64,000 bases of DNA from an uncultured Bacteroidales bacterium (GCA_900315245.1 OMYJ01000007.1:1-64000); one strand, 5' to 3'. Counted from the first letter of the stretch, positions 43,215-51,640 are shown. The notes: generated by a model from the sequence alone, not told the origin. Numbers and translations: made by a program.

Positions 43215-45443
43215 ATGAAAAGAATCATGGTGGCCATCCTCGTGATGGTGGTGACAGGAAGGGCGTTCGCGCAGCAAAACGATACCGTTTCAGTCGCAAA
43301 GTCGGACACGATTGTCCCGAAGAAGACCACGGAACTGCCCGAGGTGGGCATCACCGCGAAGAAGCCCGTCTATATGACCGATGGGGAAAAGACGATGTAC
43401 AACGTTTCGGAAGACCCTGCGGTTCAGTCGGGTACGGCGGCGGACGCGCTGCAGAACGCGCCGGGCGTGGAGGTCGATGTGGAGGGCAATATCACCCTGC
43501 GCGGAGTCTCATCGGTACAGATATGGCTTAACAATCGACCTGCCAACATGAACGCCGAAGCCCTCAAAATCCTTCTGCAGCAGATGCCCGCCAGCGACAT
43601 CGAGAAGATTGAGGTCATCACTAACCCCTCGGCGCGGTACAGTGCGCAGGGTGCGGGCGGCATCATCAACATCGTCACCGTTTCCGACATCAGGAAAAAC
43701 AGCTTCCTGAGCTTCGGGGCGAAGGGATCCTCCGCGCCCGAGGCCATTCCCTTCCTCTCCTATGTTTATGCCAACAAAAAGTTCACCATCAGCACCTATC
43801 TGCAATATTGGTATAGCACTTCCCTGCACGACAGACTTTCAGAATCAGCTATTTACGACGATTCGGGGAGGCTTTCTTCCACAGATTCCTCGCATTCTAT
43901 CAGACGGTTTCGAGAAGACCAGACCGGGCTGTTCCTGAACGCCTCTTGGATGCCCGACACCGCGAATATGGTCTATTTTTACGGTGGTTTTTATCCGCAA
44001 CTGACGCATTATAACGCTGTGGACACCACTTCTTGGACGGAGTATCTCTACAATCCCGGGGATTATTCCTATCATAATACGGTGCACAACAGATCCGGGA
44101 TTTTGTCGGGCTTCGTGGGGTTGTGGTATGAGCATAAATTCAACAACCAAGGGCATAAGTTGAGTACTTCAGCCATATATGCGGGGCAGGGATATCGCCT
44201 GAGCGGTGATCTCCAACGCGACTATCTTTCACCAAGGCTTGCGGATCGTGACTGGTTGCAAACAAATGATTACCAGTATCATAGGGAAAGTGTGTCAGTC
44301 GATTACACAATCCCATATCATCAGAACGGCGAGGTGGAGACGGGGGTCTCGGGAAGCTATTCTTACAACAAGCAGCTTTTGACTGTGGACACGTTGGTGG
44401 CAGCCGATTTGGGGCGTTACTATGTGAATGACGCAGTGCGTTCGATGAACGCGCGCAATCAGGACGGGGCTTTCGACGCATACGTCACCCTGCAGCACCG
44501 TTTCGGCGGCTTCACGCTGAAGGGCGGGCTGCGCTCCGAGCTGCTGTCGCTGAACTTAGACTATCCCGATTTCCCTGCCGACAACGTTCGGAAGCTCTAT
44601 TGGGGACTTTTCCCATCCATCCACCTGAGCTATCGTACGAAGAACATGCACAACTTCAAGCTGAGCTACACGCGGCGGGTGAACAATCCGCAGGCCTCCG
44701 ACCTGACCACCTACCGCAGATACGGGGAGGACAGCTTCAGTACGGGCAATCCCGACCTGCGGCAAGCGTTCACCAACTCCGTGGAGGCGGGCTGGACGAA
44801 GTATATCAACAAGTTCGGCAATGTGGGCGTCAACGCGTGGTTCAAGAACACGAAAGACGAGTTCTCCAGTCTTGCGGATGTCTGCTACGACCCGTTTTTC
44901 GGAAGGATGGTCTATTTTTCGCAGCCCATCAACGCGGGCAAGACCCTGAACACGGGTGCGGAGGTGAATGTTACGTACCAGCTCAAGAGCTTCATGAACA
45001 TCCGTTTTTATGGCAATGTCTATTACACGAAGTCGGCGTTCCAGTTCCGCGACGAAGAACAGCCCTATACGACGGAAAATTTGGGTTACAGTTTCCGGCT
45101 GAACTTTTGGGCGAAGCTGTGGAAGGTGTTGGAGGTGAACGCCGCCGCCAATTATCAGTCGCAGAACGTGTTCCTGTTCACCACGGTGCGGCCGAGCTAC
45201 AGCATCGACCTCGGGTTGCGGGCGGAGTTCTGGAAGCGGCGCATCGCGGTGTGGGTGAATGTGGACGACCTTTTCGACTGGAACCGCAACGCGACCGTAA
45301 ACGCCAATCCGTATTACAGTTACAGCGACTCCACGCGTGTGAGCTATCGGGCGCGGACGGTGCGGTTCGGGCTGTCGTTCAAGTTCGGGAAGATGGAGCT
45401 GGAGGGCTCGCAGGCTGGCCAAGGCCAAGGGGAACGGAGGTAG
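43215..45443 (+). CDS. TonB-dependent outer-membrane receptor
   Basis: 742 residues. Signal peptide ending GRAFAQQND. The plug domain has TAADALQNAPGVEVDVEGN, ITLRGVSSVQIWLNNRP, IEKIEVITNPSARYSAQGAGGIINIV (in parts), typical of Bacteroidota outer-membrane receptors of the OMP_b-brl_3 type. A barrel of many aromatic-rich strands follows and ends VRFGLSFKFGKMELEGS. No SusD-like partner is adjacent. The ligand is unknown. It probably belongs to the BlaI regulon because of its promoter. Confidence 0.9.
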   Translation: MKRIMVAILVMVVTGRAFAQQNDTVSVAKSDTIVPKKTTELPEVGITAKKPVYMTDGEKTMYNVSEDPAVQSGTAADALQNAPGVEVDVEGNITLRGVSSVQIWLNNRPANMNAEALKILLQQMPASDIEKIEVITNPSARYSAQGAGGIINIVTVSDIRKNSFLSFGAKGSSAPEAIPFLSYVYANKKFTISTYLQYWYSTSLHDRLSESAIYDDSGRLSSTDSSHSIRRFREDQTGLFLNASWMPDTANMVYFYGGFYPQLTHYNAVDTTSWTEYLYNPGDYSYHNTVHNRSGILSGFVGLWYEHKFNNQGHKLSTSAIYAGQGYRLSGDLQRDYLSPRLADRDWLQTNDYQYHRESVSVDYTIPYHQNGEVETGVSGSYSYNKQLLTVDTLVAADLGRYYVNDAVRSMNARNQDGAFDAYVTLQHRFGGFTLKGGLRSELLSLNLDYPDFPADNVRKLYWGLFPSIHLSYRTKNMHNFKLSYTRRVNNPQASDLTTYRRYGEDSFSTGNPDLRQAFTNSVEAGWTKYINKFGNVGVNAWFKNTKDEFSSLADVCYDPFFGRMVYFSQPINAGKTLNTGAEVNVTYQLKSFMNIRFYGNVYYTKSAFQFRDEEQPYTTENLGYSFRLNFWAKLWKVLEVNAAANYQSQNVFLFTTVRPSYSIDLGLRAEFWKRRIAVWVNVDDLFDWNRNATVNANPYYSYSDSTRVSYRARTVRFGLSFKFGKMELEGSQAGQGQGERR

Positions 45444-45463
45444 CCACGGATTCCCGCGGATAT

Positions 45464-45530
45464 ATCTCCACGTATCACGCGGATCTCACGGAAAATTTTT
45501 TTTCTCGTGATCCGTGCGATCCGCGGAGAT
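45464..45530. repeat. Palindrome A of the GxxExxY unit
   Basis: 67-base imperfect hairpin from ATCTCCACGTATCACGCGG to CGTGCGATCCGCGGAGAT. Words CCACGGAT and CCGCGGAT also occur at 45443-45462 right behind the TonB-receptor stop. Confidence 0.8.
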
Positions 45531-45628
45531 ATTGTTTCCACGGATTACGTGGTGTTGCACGGATTTTTTTCGGAGCACACAATAATCGTAAAATTGTTTC
45601 GTTGTGATATTTTACAAAATATTAAAAT

Positions 45629-46021
45629 ATGACAAATAAAAAATTTTTTGAAGACGAAGTGATTTACGAAATTATTGGTGGTTCCATGGAGGTGTACAAC
45701 CATCTTGGTCCAGGCCTTCTGGAAAGTGTTTATGGGAAAGCCATGATTCACGAGCTGAGGTTGAGGGGGTTGTCGGTAAAGACGCAAGTGCCAGTGCCTG
45801 TGATGTACAAAGGATGTTGCGTTTCCGATGACCTTCGGGTTGATTTATTGGTGGAAGATTCCATTCTGGTTGAGCTGAAAGCCGTTGAGCGTTTGATGCC
45901 TGTGCATTTCAAACAAACAAGAACCTACATGAAGCTGTTGGGCAAATCGACGGGGTTGCTCATCAATTTTGACGTGGGGGATTTCAAAGACGGCTATAAA
46001 GTGCTGAGGAGCAGGACGTGA
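45629..46021 (+). CDS. GxxExxY protein, PD-(D/E)XK nuclease-like
   Basis: 130 residues. The family motif G-x-x-E-x-x-Y is GLLESVYGKAM near residue 30, preceded by EIIGGSMEVYNHLGPG. A PD-(D/E)XK core is visible: Asp in DDLRVDLLVED and E-x-K in ILVELKAVE. The family is widespread, often as single copies, and its function is not established. The gene is bracketed by CACGGATC-type palindromes, one upstream and two downstream. The downstream words begin at its own stop codon (CGTGATCTCC). Confidence 0.9.
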   Translation: MTNKKFFEDEVIYEIIGGSMEVYNHLGPGLLESVYGKAMIHELRLRGLSVKTQVPVPVMYKGCCVSDDLRVDLLVEDSILVELKAVERLMPVHFKQTRTYMKLLGKSTGLLINFDVGDFKDGYKVLRSRT

Positions 46022-46035
46022 TCTCCACGGATGAT

Positions 46036-46100
46036 ATCTCCGCGTATCGCGCGGATCTCACGTAAAATTTTTCCTCGTGATCCGCGCGATTCGCGGAGAT
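46036..46100. repeat. Palindrome B of the GxxExxY unit
   Basis: 65-base hairpin from ATCTCCGCGTATCGCGCGG to CGCGCGATTCGCGGAGAT, same word structure as palindrome A. Confidence 0.8.
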
Positions 46101-46103
46101 AAT

Positions 46104-46167
46104 GTCTCCACTTATCACACGTATCTCACGGAATTATTTTCTCGTGATCCGTGCGATCCGCTGAGAT
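46104..46167. repeat. Palindrome C of the GxxExxY unit
   Basis: 64-base diverged copy, from GTCTCCACTTATCACACG to CGTGCGATCCGCTGAGAT. Confidence 0.75.
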
Positions 46168-46199
46168 GATATTGCTGCGGATTATGCGGATGTCGCTTG

Positions 46200-46489
46200 T
46201 CAATTATGGTAATCTCCGTTCCCGGTGTTTGCCAACTGCCGTTTCATCGTGCGAATGTTCCAGTTTGCAGGCCGTTTCTTGGCGATGAAAAATGGAAAAC
46301 CTTGGTCAATCCACTGCTTTCGGTACGTTGAATAGGTATGCCCTTCGGAGTCGTCATCGAAGCCGAATTCAAAGCCGCAGCACGAGCAGATCACGTATGT
46401 GGGACAGCCGTGTTCGTCGTGCGGAGGCTCTGGCAAACGGTCATATCCGCAAATGGGATATGATAAAATCCTTCTTACTCATGACGATG
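46200..46489 (-). pseudogene. Cys-rich CPCC-type small protein, frameshifted near its start
   Basis: The open part from TTG 46436 (LPEPPHDEHGCPTYVICSCCGFEFGFDDDSEG and TYRKQWIDQGFPFF, in parts) matches small zinc-binding proteins that normally begin with a CPxCGY knuckle. Upstream in the same frame are codons for YPICGYDR, but no start. The plausible start MSKKDFI at about 46480 is one base out of frame, and the first Cys has become Tyr. I read this as a recent frameshift. Function of the family is unknown; relatives are often near toxin or immunity genes. Confidence 0.55.
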
Positions 46490-46491
46490 GT

Positions 46492-46710
46492 TTAAGTCGG
46501 TTGGTTTAGATCCTCACCCGTTAAGATGTTGTACCAGAAATTCACGCATCGACTCTGTAGAGACATCATAAAATCCAAATCCTCACTAATTCGGTGGCCC
46601 AGCTGTATGGCTAAAGCCGTACCGCCGCACAAAGTGTAGGGTTTGATGCATTCCAGTTGTGACACGTTGTCGATGATGGCTTCAATGTTCGGGGTTAATC
46701 CTTTACGCAT
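46492..46710 (-). pseudogene. AbiEii nucleotidyltransferase toxin remnant
   Basis: 72 codons where the family has over 200. The N-terminus MRKGLTPNIEAIIDNVSQL and the catalytic start CGGTALAIQLGHRISEDLDFM are normal (G-G-T/S and D-x-D-type region), after which the sequence is unrelated. One base shift away, the codons read DVSTESMREFLVQHLNG then stop, which looks like a C-terminal helix, so an internal deletion with frameshift is likely. It overlaps the upstream antitoxin gene by 8 bases. Confidence 0.75.
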
Positions 46711-47224
46711 AGTGAGTTATTTTTTTCAGATGTGACATTTCCTGGCGGTGGAGGAACGCTTCAGGTTTTTTGATGTGGAAGAAGACGAGCGCGATCATCA
46801 CATTCAGGTCGAAAAGGTACTCCCCTTGGACGGCCATATTCTCACGCCATACTTTTTGAATGTATTTTTTAGGGAAAAGTTCGAATAACTTTGCGATATC
46901 ATCCATGTCGAGATGCACAAACACTTTTTCGATCAGCAATTCATCAGGCAGATTGTTTGCCGTGACATTGTCGTAAGACCAGAAAGCGTGTGCCTGCTCC
47001 AGTCTCTCGAACAACTCTCGTCTGAGACTCTCCTTGTATTGCTGGATTTTGTATTCGTTCTGGATTTTCAGGATTTTGCCTTCGGGAAGAGCAAACAGAG
47101 ATTCGATTTTCAGGGACAATGGAAGCGTTATTTCTCTTTGGTCAAGCACAATATAGCTCAGCATCTGACGTGAGATACCCAATTCCCTTGCCAACGCCGA
47201 CTGGTTGTAATGGTCTCTGACCAT
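46703..47224 (-). CDS. AbiEi-like HTH antitoxin partner of the AbiEii remnant
   Basis: 173 residues from ATG 47224 (MVRDHYNQSALARELGISRQML). A TTG start about 12 codons upstream (LKQSAGQYISKL) is possible. The ATG at 47296 overlaps the -7 box and cannot be used. The N-terminal helix-turn-helix is LARELGISRQMLSYIV; the C-terminal part (ELLIEKVFVHLDMDDIAKLF, EYLFDLNVMIALVFF) is typical of regulators found in front of AbiEii nucleotidyltransferases. The toxin is truncated, so this is an orphan. Confidence 0.75.
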   Translation of the reverse strand: MVRDHYNQSALARELGISRQMLSYIVLDQREITLPLSLKIESLFALPEGKILKIQNEYKIQQYKESLRRELFERLEQAHAFWSYDNVTANNLPDELLIEKVFVHLDMDDIAKLFELFPKKYIQKVWRENMAVQGEYLFDLNVMIALVFFHIKKPEAFLHRQEMSHLKKITHYA

Positions 47225-47285
47225 CAATTTGCTGATATATTGCCCTGCACTTTGTTTCAAAACAGTAATTATAATAACGAACGTG

Positions 47286-47320
47286 CAAAAATACAAAAAA
47301 TGTCAACAAATGGGTTGACA
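47286..47320 (-). promoter_or_regulatory. Promoter and operator of the AbiE-type locus
   Basis: -7 box TATTTTTG (47293-47286, minus). A 20-bp dyad TGTCAAC-N6-GTTGACA (47301-47320) lies in the -33 region, a likely autoregulatory operator. Confidence 0.65.
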
Positions 47321-47344
47321 AAAAAATCCATTTTTTTCTTAAGG

Positions 47345-48436
47345 CTATTCTTCCTTTTTCCATTGCCCTTCCACAAAATAGTATCTCCCCGGCGGCAGCA
47401 TCGCGGCGGAGAGGATGACGTCGCGGCGCCAAACTTTGTCGGATATGGTGATATCGTGCCAGCCCTCCTTGGACTCGCAAATGGCAGTGTCGGTGTGATT
47501 GTCGATAACAATGGAAGGATACCTTGGCTTGTTGTTCGTCAGAAAGATCTCCCGAGACCAAGCCGCGAGACTGTCTGTATATAAGTCGCTTACTAATTGG
47601 GCGGTTTCCGAATTTACCATAGTGTCAAAGAGAACTTCCAAACTCATACAGTTGTCTCCGCTTAATTCGCAATGCCAGGGTCCTTTGTCACCTGTGGATC
47701 TTGACACCCAAGACGGTAGGAAATAACGATTCGGGTATTCTTGTTTGAATTCTTTCGTCAGTGTTCTGCACAATTCCATTTGCTGCTTCAACACTGTCGT
47801 GTCCTGGTGTTCCACAGCGTAACAAAGTTTGTTAGCTATGCATGTCAGTCTTGCGGTGCGCCCTCCTTGTGGTACCCATACCGAAGCGAGTTGTCCGCTA
47901 TAGTTGAAATAATGGGTGGTGCCGTCATTGCCAAGACTCAAACTCTGGAGGTGAGTGGCTGTCTTGGTGGCATGTTCAAACAGCTCGGCTATACATTGGG
48001 ATTGTTCTTCGGAAACATTCAGTGTGAATCGGTCGACAGGGTTTGTGTTGAAGCTGTTTACCAGTGATTGTATTTGTTTTTGCTGCTTTTTTTCGCGTTT
48101 CCGGAAATCCTTTGATTGGGCATAATCAACCGCCGTTATGTAATGCCAAACGCTTTCTTTCGCTTTGTTCAAAATCAACTGATTCTTGCCAACTATAAGG
48201 GCATATTCCGGGGAAAAGCTTGGTGCACAGAGATAGTATGTGCTAAAATTTGCCATATATGTATAGCTTATCCCTTCTGGCTTTTCGCTTGTAACTAACA
48301 GACGGAATAACGTTTCGTTTCCGTTTTCATAATAATCATATATCCCGTATGACTCAGGCGTGAGGAAATCCTGTGCCCTGCCGCACACCATTGCGGCCAA
48401 CAACGCGAGAATCAAGGTGGATTTACGCATATTCAT
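47345..48436 (-). CDS. Secreted protein of unknown function
   Basis: 363 residues from ATG 48436 (MNMRKSTLILALLAAMVCGRAQ, signal peptide in parts); the frame extends upstream without support. No family recognised. A mixed helix/strand protein with a basic helical segment DFRKREKKQQKQIQSL and four cysteines in the second half. It ends PPGRYYFVEGQWKKEE. Only a weak -7-like TATTTTCG lies upstream. Confidence 0.7.
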   Translation of the reverse strand: MNMRKSTLILALLAAMVCGRAQDFLTPESYGIYDYYENGNETLFRLLVTSEKPEGISYTYMANFSTYYLCAPSFSPEYALIVGKNQLILNKAKESVWHYITAVDYAQSKDFRKREKKQQKQIQSLVNSFNTNPVDRFTLNVSEEQSQCIAELFEHATKTATHLQSLSLGNDGTTHYFNYSGQLASVWVPQGGRTARLTCIANKLCYAVEHQDTTVLKQQMELCRTLTKEFKQEYPNRYFLPSWVSRSTGDKGPWHCELSGDNCMSLEVLFDTMVNSETAQLVSDLYTDSLAAWSREIFLTNNKPRYPSIVIDNHTDTAICESKEGWHDITISDKVWRRDVILSAAMLPPGRYYFVEGQWKKEE

Positions 48437-48574
48437 AGCGGTTTTCGTTTTTTTTTTGTCGCGAAAATACAATTTTTCCACGAGACTTGCGATTCTTGAT
48501 TTTAATAATTAATAGTTAAGAAATGAAATGAAAAATTTTCTTGAAAAATAATGTTGTTGTTTCAAAATAAAATG

Positions 48575-48582
48575 TATTTTTG
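48575..48582 (+). promoter_or_regulatory. -7 box of the PIN toxin locus
   Basis: TATTTTTG followed by C, 45 bases before the ATG of the 37-residue gene. Confidence 0.65.
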
Positions 48583-48626
48583 CAGCTGAAAAAATAATAG
48601 TTTATACGAAGTAAAACTTACCCGTT

Positions 48627-48740
48627 ATGGCACCTAAAAGAAATTCGAAGGATGATGCAAAGAAGGCGAAAAGGCCTAGAAAAAAAATCAAATACATCAA
48701 AATCGTTGAGTTGACTGAGGACCCATACAACCTCAACTAA
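48627..48740 (+). CDS. Small basic protein, candidate antitoxin of the PIN gene
   Basis: 37 residues: MAPKRNSKDDAKKAKRP, then RKKIKYIKIVELTEDPYNLN. The first half is Lys/Arg-rich and could bind nucleic acid; the second half is acidic and could contact the toxin. The gap between its stop TAA (48738-48740) and the PIN ATG (48742) is one base, the usual spacing of antitoxin-toxin pairs. It has its own -7 box. No family recognised. Confidence 0.6.
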   Translation: MAPKRNSKDDAKKAKRPRKKIKYIKIVELTEDPYNLN

Positions 48741-48741
48741 T

Positions 48742-49155
48742 ATGTCTCGATATTTTCTTGACACTCACATTGTTGGCTGGCTTCTGAGCAATAGTCCAAA
48801 ATTAGACGAAGAACTGAGGTATGATATTGAATATCCTAGTGGTAATCAATATGTCATCTCAGAGTTTGTCCTTTTGGAACTACTTCATCTTAAGCAACTT
48901 GGTAAAATTCAGATTAATGGAAGCGCAAGGGATATTCTTAGTTCAATAGAAACTTTGAATGTTGGTCTCGAGCCAATCACAGACAAGGTATTTGAGGTCT
49001 TAGATGAAATTCCGATTTTGACCATTGGCAATGATAGACATTCTGATATGATAGATCGCATCATTATCGCGCAAAGTATAGCTGATAAGTGTACGTTGAT
49101 AAGTCATGACAGAAAGTTTCCCTATTATCGACCATACGGTTTGCTGCTCAATTGA
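48742..49155 (+). CDS. PIN-domain (VapC-like) toxin
   Basis: 137 residues. PIN nuclease with Asp7 in RYFLDTHIVGWLL, a Glu in VLLELLHL, Asp residues in SDMIDRIIIAQS and a late Asp in LISHDRKF. These make the usual acidic Mg2+ site of RNA-cleaving VapC toxins. The gene is intact. Its probable antitoxin is the 37-residue product just upstream. Confidence 0.88.
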   Translation: MSRYFLDTHIVGWLLSNSPKLDEELRYDIEYPSGNQYVISEFVLLELLHLKQLGKIQINGSARDILSSIETLNVGLEPITDKVFEVLDEIPILTIGNDRHSDMIDRIIIAQSIADKCTLISHDRKFPYYRPYGLLLN

Positions 49156-49198
49156 TGTTGGTAATTCATAGAGGAGCTGAGCCATGCGATGGAATAAC

Positions 49199-49234
49199 AC
49201 AAAAACAGGTACGGCAGTCATCCCGCCGTACCTG
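49199..49234 (-). terminator. Terminator of the tdh-kamA operon
   Basis: Ten-bp stem CAGGTACGGC (49206-49215) / GCCGTACCTG (49225-49234), then five T on the minus strand. Confidence 0.85.
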
Positions 49235-49243
49235 TAGTAATAC

Positions 49244-49271
49244 GTAGGGGCGAATAATTATTCGCCCCTAC
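49244..49271. repeat. REP-like palindrome, GTAGGGGCGAAT type
   Basis: GTAGGGGCGAATAATTATTC then GCCCCTAC, a perfect 14-bp inverted repeat. It lies between the kamA stop and its terminator, the same position as the copy behind dnaK. Confidence 0.85.
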
Positions 49272-49288
49272 ATTGTAATAATCGTTGC

Positions 49289-50527
49289 CTATTTTTTGTG
49301 GCGTTTCTTTCTCGCCAGCTCGTTGGGCTCCAACGCCATCTGTTCGCCGTGGAGAAGGGAGGCCACGCCTTCGACGTGCTTCTTGTCGGGCAGCGGGCTG
49401 CAGGTGTTCTCCTGATAGTCCTCAGGCTCGGTGTAGGTGGTGATGACGCCTTCGTAGTTGCGCAGGATTACCTTGTGCGGGCTCTGGGAGATGACGTACT
49501 GAGGCATCACGGGAATCTTGCCGCCGCCGCCAGGAGCGTCCACCACGAAGGTCGGCACGCAGTAGCCGGAGGTGTGTCCGCGCAGGTTCTCGATGATCTC
49601 GATACCCTTGGAGACGGGCGTGCGGAAATGCTCCAGACCCATGGAGAGGTCGCATTGGTAGATGTAGTACGGACGCACGCGCATGCGCACGAGGTCGTGC
49701 ACGAGCTGCTTCATGATTTCGGTGTCGTCGTTCACGCCGCGCAACAGCACGGTCTGGTTGCCGAGCGGCACACCGGCATCCGCCAGTTTGGCGCAAGCGG
49801 CCATCGCTTCTTCGGTCACCTCGTTGGGGTGGTTGAAGTGGGTGTTGAGCCAAATCGGATGGTATTTCTTGAGCATGTTGACAAGATCGTCGGTGATGCG
49901 CTGCGGGCAGACCACAGGGGTGCGGGAGCCCAAGCGGATGATCTCCACATGCGGGATGGCGCGCAGGCGTTGGATGATGGATTCGAGCATCTTGTCGCCC
50001 ACCATCAAAGCGTCACCGCCGGAGAGCAGCACGTCGCGCACTTGCGGGGTGCGGGCGATGTAGTCGATGGCGGCCTGGATGCGGTCCTGCGTGGATTCGC
50101 AGTCGTGCTGGCCGGCGAAACGTCTGCGGGTGCAGTGACGGCAGTACATGGAGCACATGTCCGTGATGAGGAACAGCACTCTGTCGGGATAGCGGTGGGT
50201 GAGGCCGGGAACCGGGGAGTCCTCATCCTCGTGCAGCGGGTCGAGGAGGTCGGCGGGTGATTGGTGTACCTCGGCGGCCGTCGGGATGGCCTGGCGGCGG
50301 ATCGGGCAGTGCGGGTTGTTCGGGTCGATAAGACTCAGATAATACGGGGTGATGGCCATACGGAGGGTGGCGAGGGATTTCTTCACGCCCTCTTCCTCAG
50401 CCGGGGTCAACTCGATGTATTTCTTCAGTTCTTCGAGTGTTTCCACTCTGTTGCGGACTTGCCATCTCCAATCGTTCCATTCAGCGTCGGTAACGTTGGG
50501 GAAAAGTTCTTTTCTTCTGCTTGCCAT
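49289..50527 (-). CDS. kamA: L-lysine 2,3-aminomutase
   Basis: 412 residues. PLP- and SAM-dependent radical enzyme that makes beta-lysine, the first step of lysine fermentation. The cluster motif is Cys125, Cys129 and Cys132 (CSMYCRHC), the same positions as in the clostridial enzyme. VRDVLLSGGDALM is the SAM region, and the later GYCVPTFVVDAPGGGGKIP is the usual PLP-Lys segment. Length and C-terminal zinc/tetramer region fit KamA rather than EpmB. It is co-transcribed with tdh (32-base gap). Confidence 0.96.
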   Translation of the reverse strand: MASRRKELFPNVTDAEWNDWRWQVRNRVETLEELKKYIELTPAEEEGVKKSLATLRMAITPYYLSLIDPNNPHCPIRRQAIPTAAEVHQSPADLLDPLHEDEDSPVPGLTHRYPDRVLFLITDMCSMYCRHCTRRRFAGQHDCESTQDRIQAAIDYIARTPQVRDVLLSGGDALMVGDKMLESIIQRLRAIPHVEIIRLGSRTPVVCPQRITDDLVNMLKKYHPIWLNTHFNHPNEVTEEAMAACAKLADAGVPLGNQTVLLRGVNDDTEIMKQLVHDLVRMRVRPYYIYQCDLSMGLEHFRTPVSKGIEIIENLRGHTSGYCVPTFVVDAPGGGGKIPVMPQYVISQSPHKVILRNYEGVITTYTEPEDYQENTCSPLPDKKHVEGVASLLHGEQMALEPNELARKKRHKK

Positions 50528-50559
50528 ATTGATAATGAATTGATTTTACCTAAAAATTT

Positions 50560-51513
50560 CTATTTCTGATATTTCGCCTTGAGTACCTTGATCATATCAA
50601 CGGTCATAGAGGCGAGGTCATATTGCGGTTTGAAACCCCATTCCTCGCGGGCGCAGTGGTCGTCCATCTGGTTCGGCCAGGAGTCGGCGATGGTCTGGCG
50701 CAGTTCGTCGTATTGGTACTCCATCTGGAAGTCGGGAATATGCTTCTTGATCTCGTTGAAAATCATTTCCGGTTCGAAGCTCATAGCCGTGATGTTGAAG
50801 GAGTTACGGTGTACCAACTTGCTCGGATCGGCTTCCATGAGGTCCATAGCGGCTTTCAGAGCATCGGGCATGTACATCATGTCCATGAAGGTGCCTTTCG
50901 CGATGGGGCAGATGAATTTCTCGCCCTTCACGGCGGCGTAGTAGATTTCCACAGCGTAGTCGGTGGTGCCGCCGCCGGGGAGCGTCACGTTGGAGATCAG
51001 GCCAGGGAAGCGCACTGAACGGGTATCCACGCCGAAGCGTTTGAAATAGTAGTCACTGAGCAGCTCGCCGGTGACCTTGGTGACACCGTAGATCGTCTTG
51101 GGACGTTGGATGGTATCCTGTGGGGTCATGTCGTGCGGCGTGTCGGGACCGAAAGCGCCGATGGAGCTGGGGGTAAAGAGGGAGCAACCCATCTCGCGGG
51201 AAACTTCCAGACAGTTGATGAGCGCGCCCACGCCTACGTTCCAGCCCAACATCGGGTTGGCCTCTGCCTTTGCGGAGAGGATGGCGGCAAGGTTGTAAAT
51301 CGCGTCGATGTTGTATTTTTTCACCGCGTCGGCGATGTCTTGCGCGTTGGTGGCGTCAATTTTGCAGGAAGGACCGGCATCCGCCAAATCGCCCTTCAGG
51401 GGGTAAACCATGTCGGCGGCAACCACGTTGTCCGTACCATAAACTGCACGCAATGCGGGGGTTAACTCGGAACCAATTTGTCCGCATGCACCAATGACCA
51501 AAATCTTCTTCAT
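50560..51513 (-). CDS. tdh: L-threonine 3-dehydrogenase, SDR type
   Basis: 317 residues from ATG 51513 (MKKILVIGACGQIGSEL). NAD-binding Rossmann motif G-x-C-G-Q-I-G; catalytic Ser-Tyr-x3-Lys is visible as FTPSSIGAFG and YGVTKVTGE. The pattern PDTPHDMTPQDT and the ending are typical of short-chain threonine dehydrogenases. It oxidises threonine to 2-amino-3-ketobutyrate. First gene of the tdh-kamA operon, so threonine and lysine degradation are co-expressed. No kbl gene is adjacent. Confidence 0.92.
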   Translation of the reverse strand: MKKILVIGACGQIGSELTPALRAVYGTDNVVAADMVYPLKGDLADAGPSCKIDATNAQDIADAVKKYNIDAIYNLAAILSAKAEANPMLGWNVGVGALINCLEVSREMGCSLFTPSSIGAFGPDTPHDMTPQDTIQRPKTIYGVTKVTGELLSDYYFKRFGVDTRSVRFPGLISNVTLPGGGTTDYAVEIYYAAVKGEKFICPIAKGTFMDMMYMPDALKAAMDLMEADPSKLVHRNSFNITAMSFEPEMIFNEIKKHIPDFQMEYQYDELRQTIADSWPNQMDDHCAREEWGFKPQYDLASMTVDMIKVLKAKYQK

Positions 51514-51551
51514 TGTTATCTTATTTTTTGTGAATACAATTTTTGAGGGTG

Positions 51552-51559
51552 CAAAAGTA
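51552..51559 (-). promoter_or_regulatory. -7 box of tdh-kamA
   Basis: TACTTTTG on the minus strand, 39 bases upstream of ATG 51513. Confidence 0.6.
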
Positions 51560-51640
51560 CACAATATTCTAAAATAATAGGCATCAAAAGTTTATTTTTT
51601 GTCACTTTATATCGAAAGACAAAGACTAATGACTATGACT

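Noticed and set aside
44600..45607. 335-residue plus-strand frame inside the TonB-receptor gene
   Set aside because: Out-of-frame shadow of the receptor; no family features.
49289..50527. EpmB-type lysine aminomutase for EF-P
   Set aside because: The length, C-terminal region and co-transcription with tdh fit catabolic KamA, and no efp or epmA gene is near.
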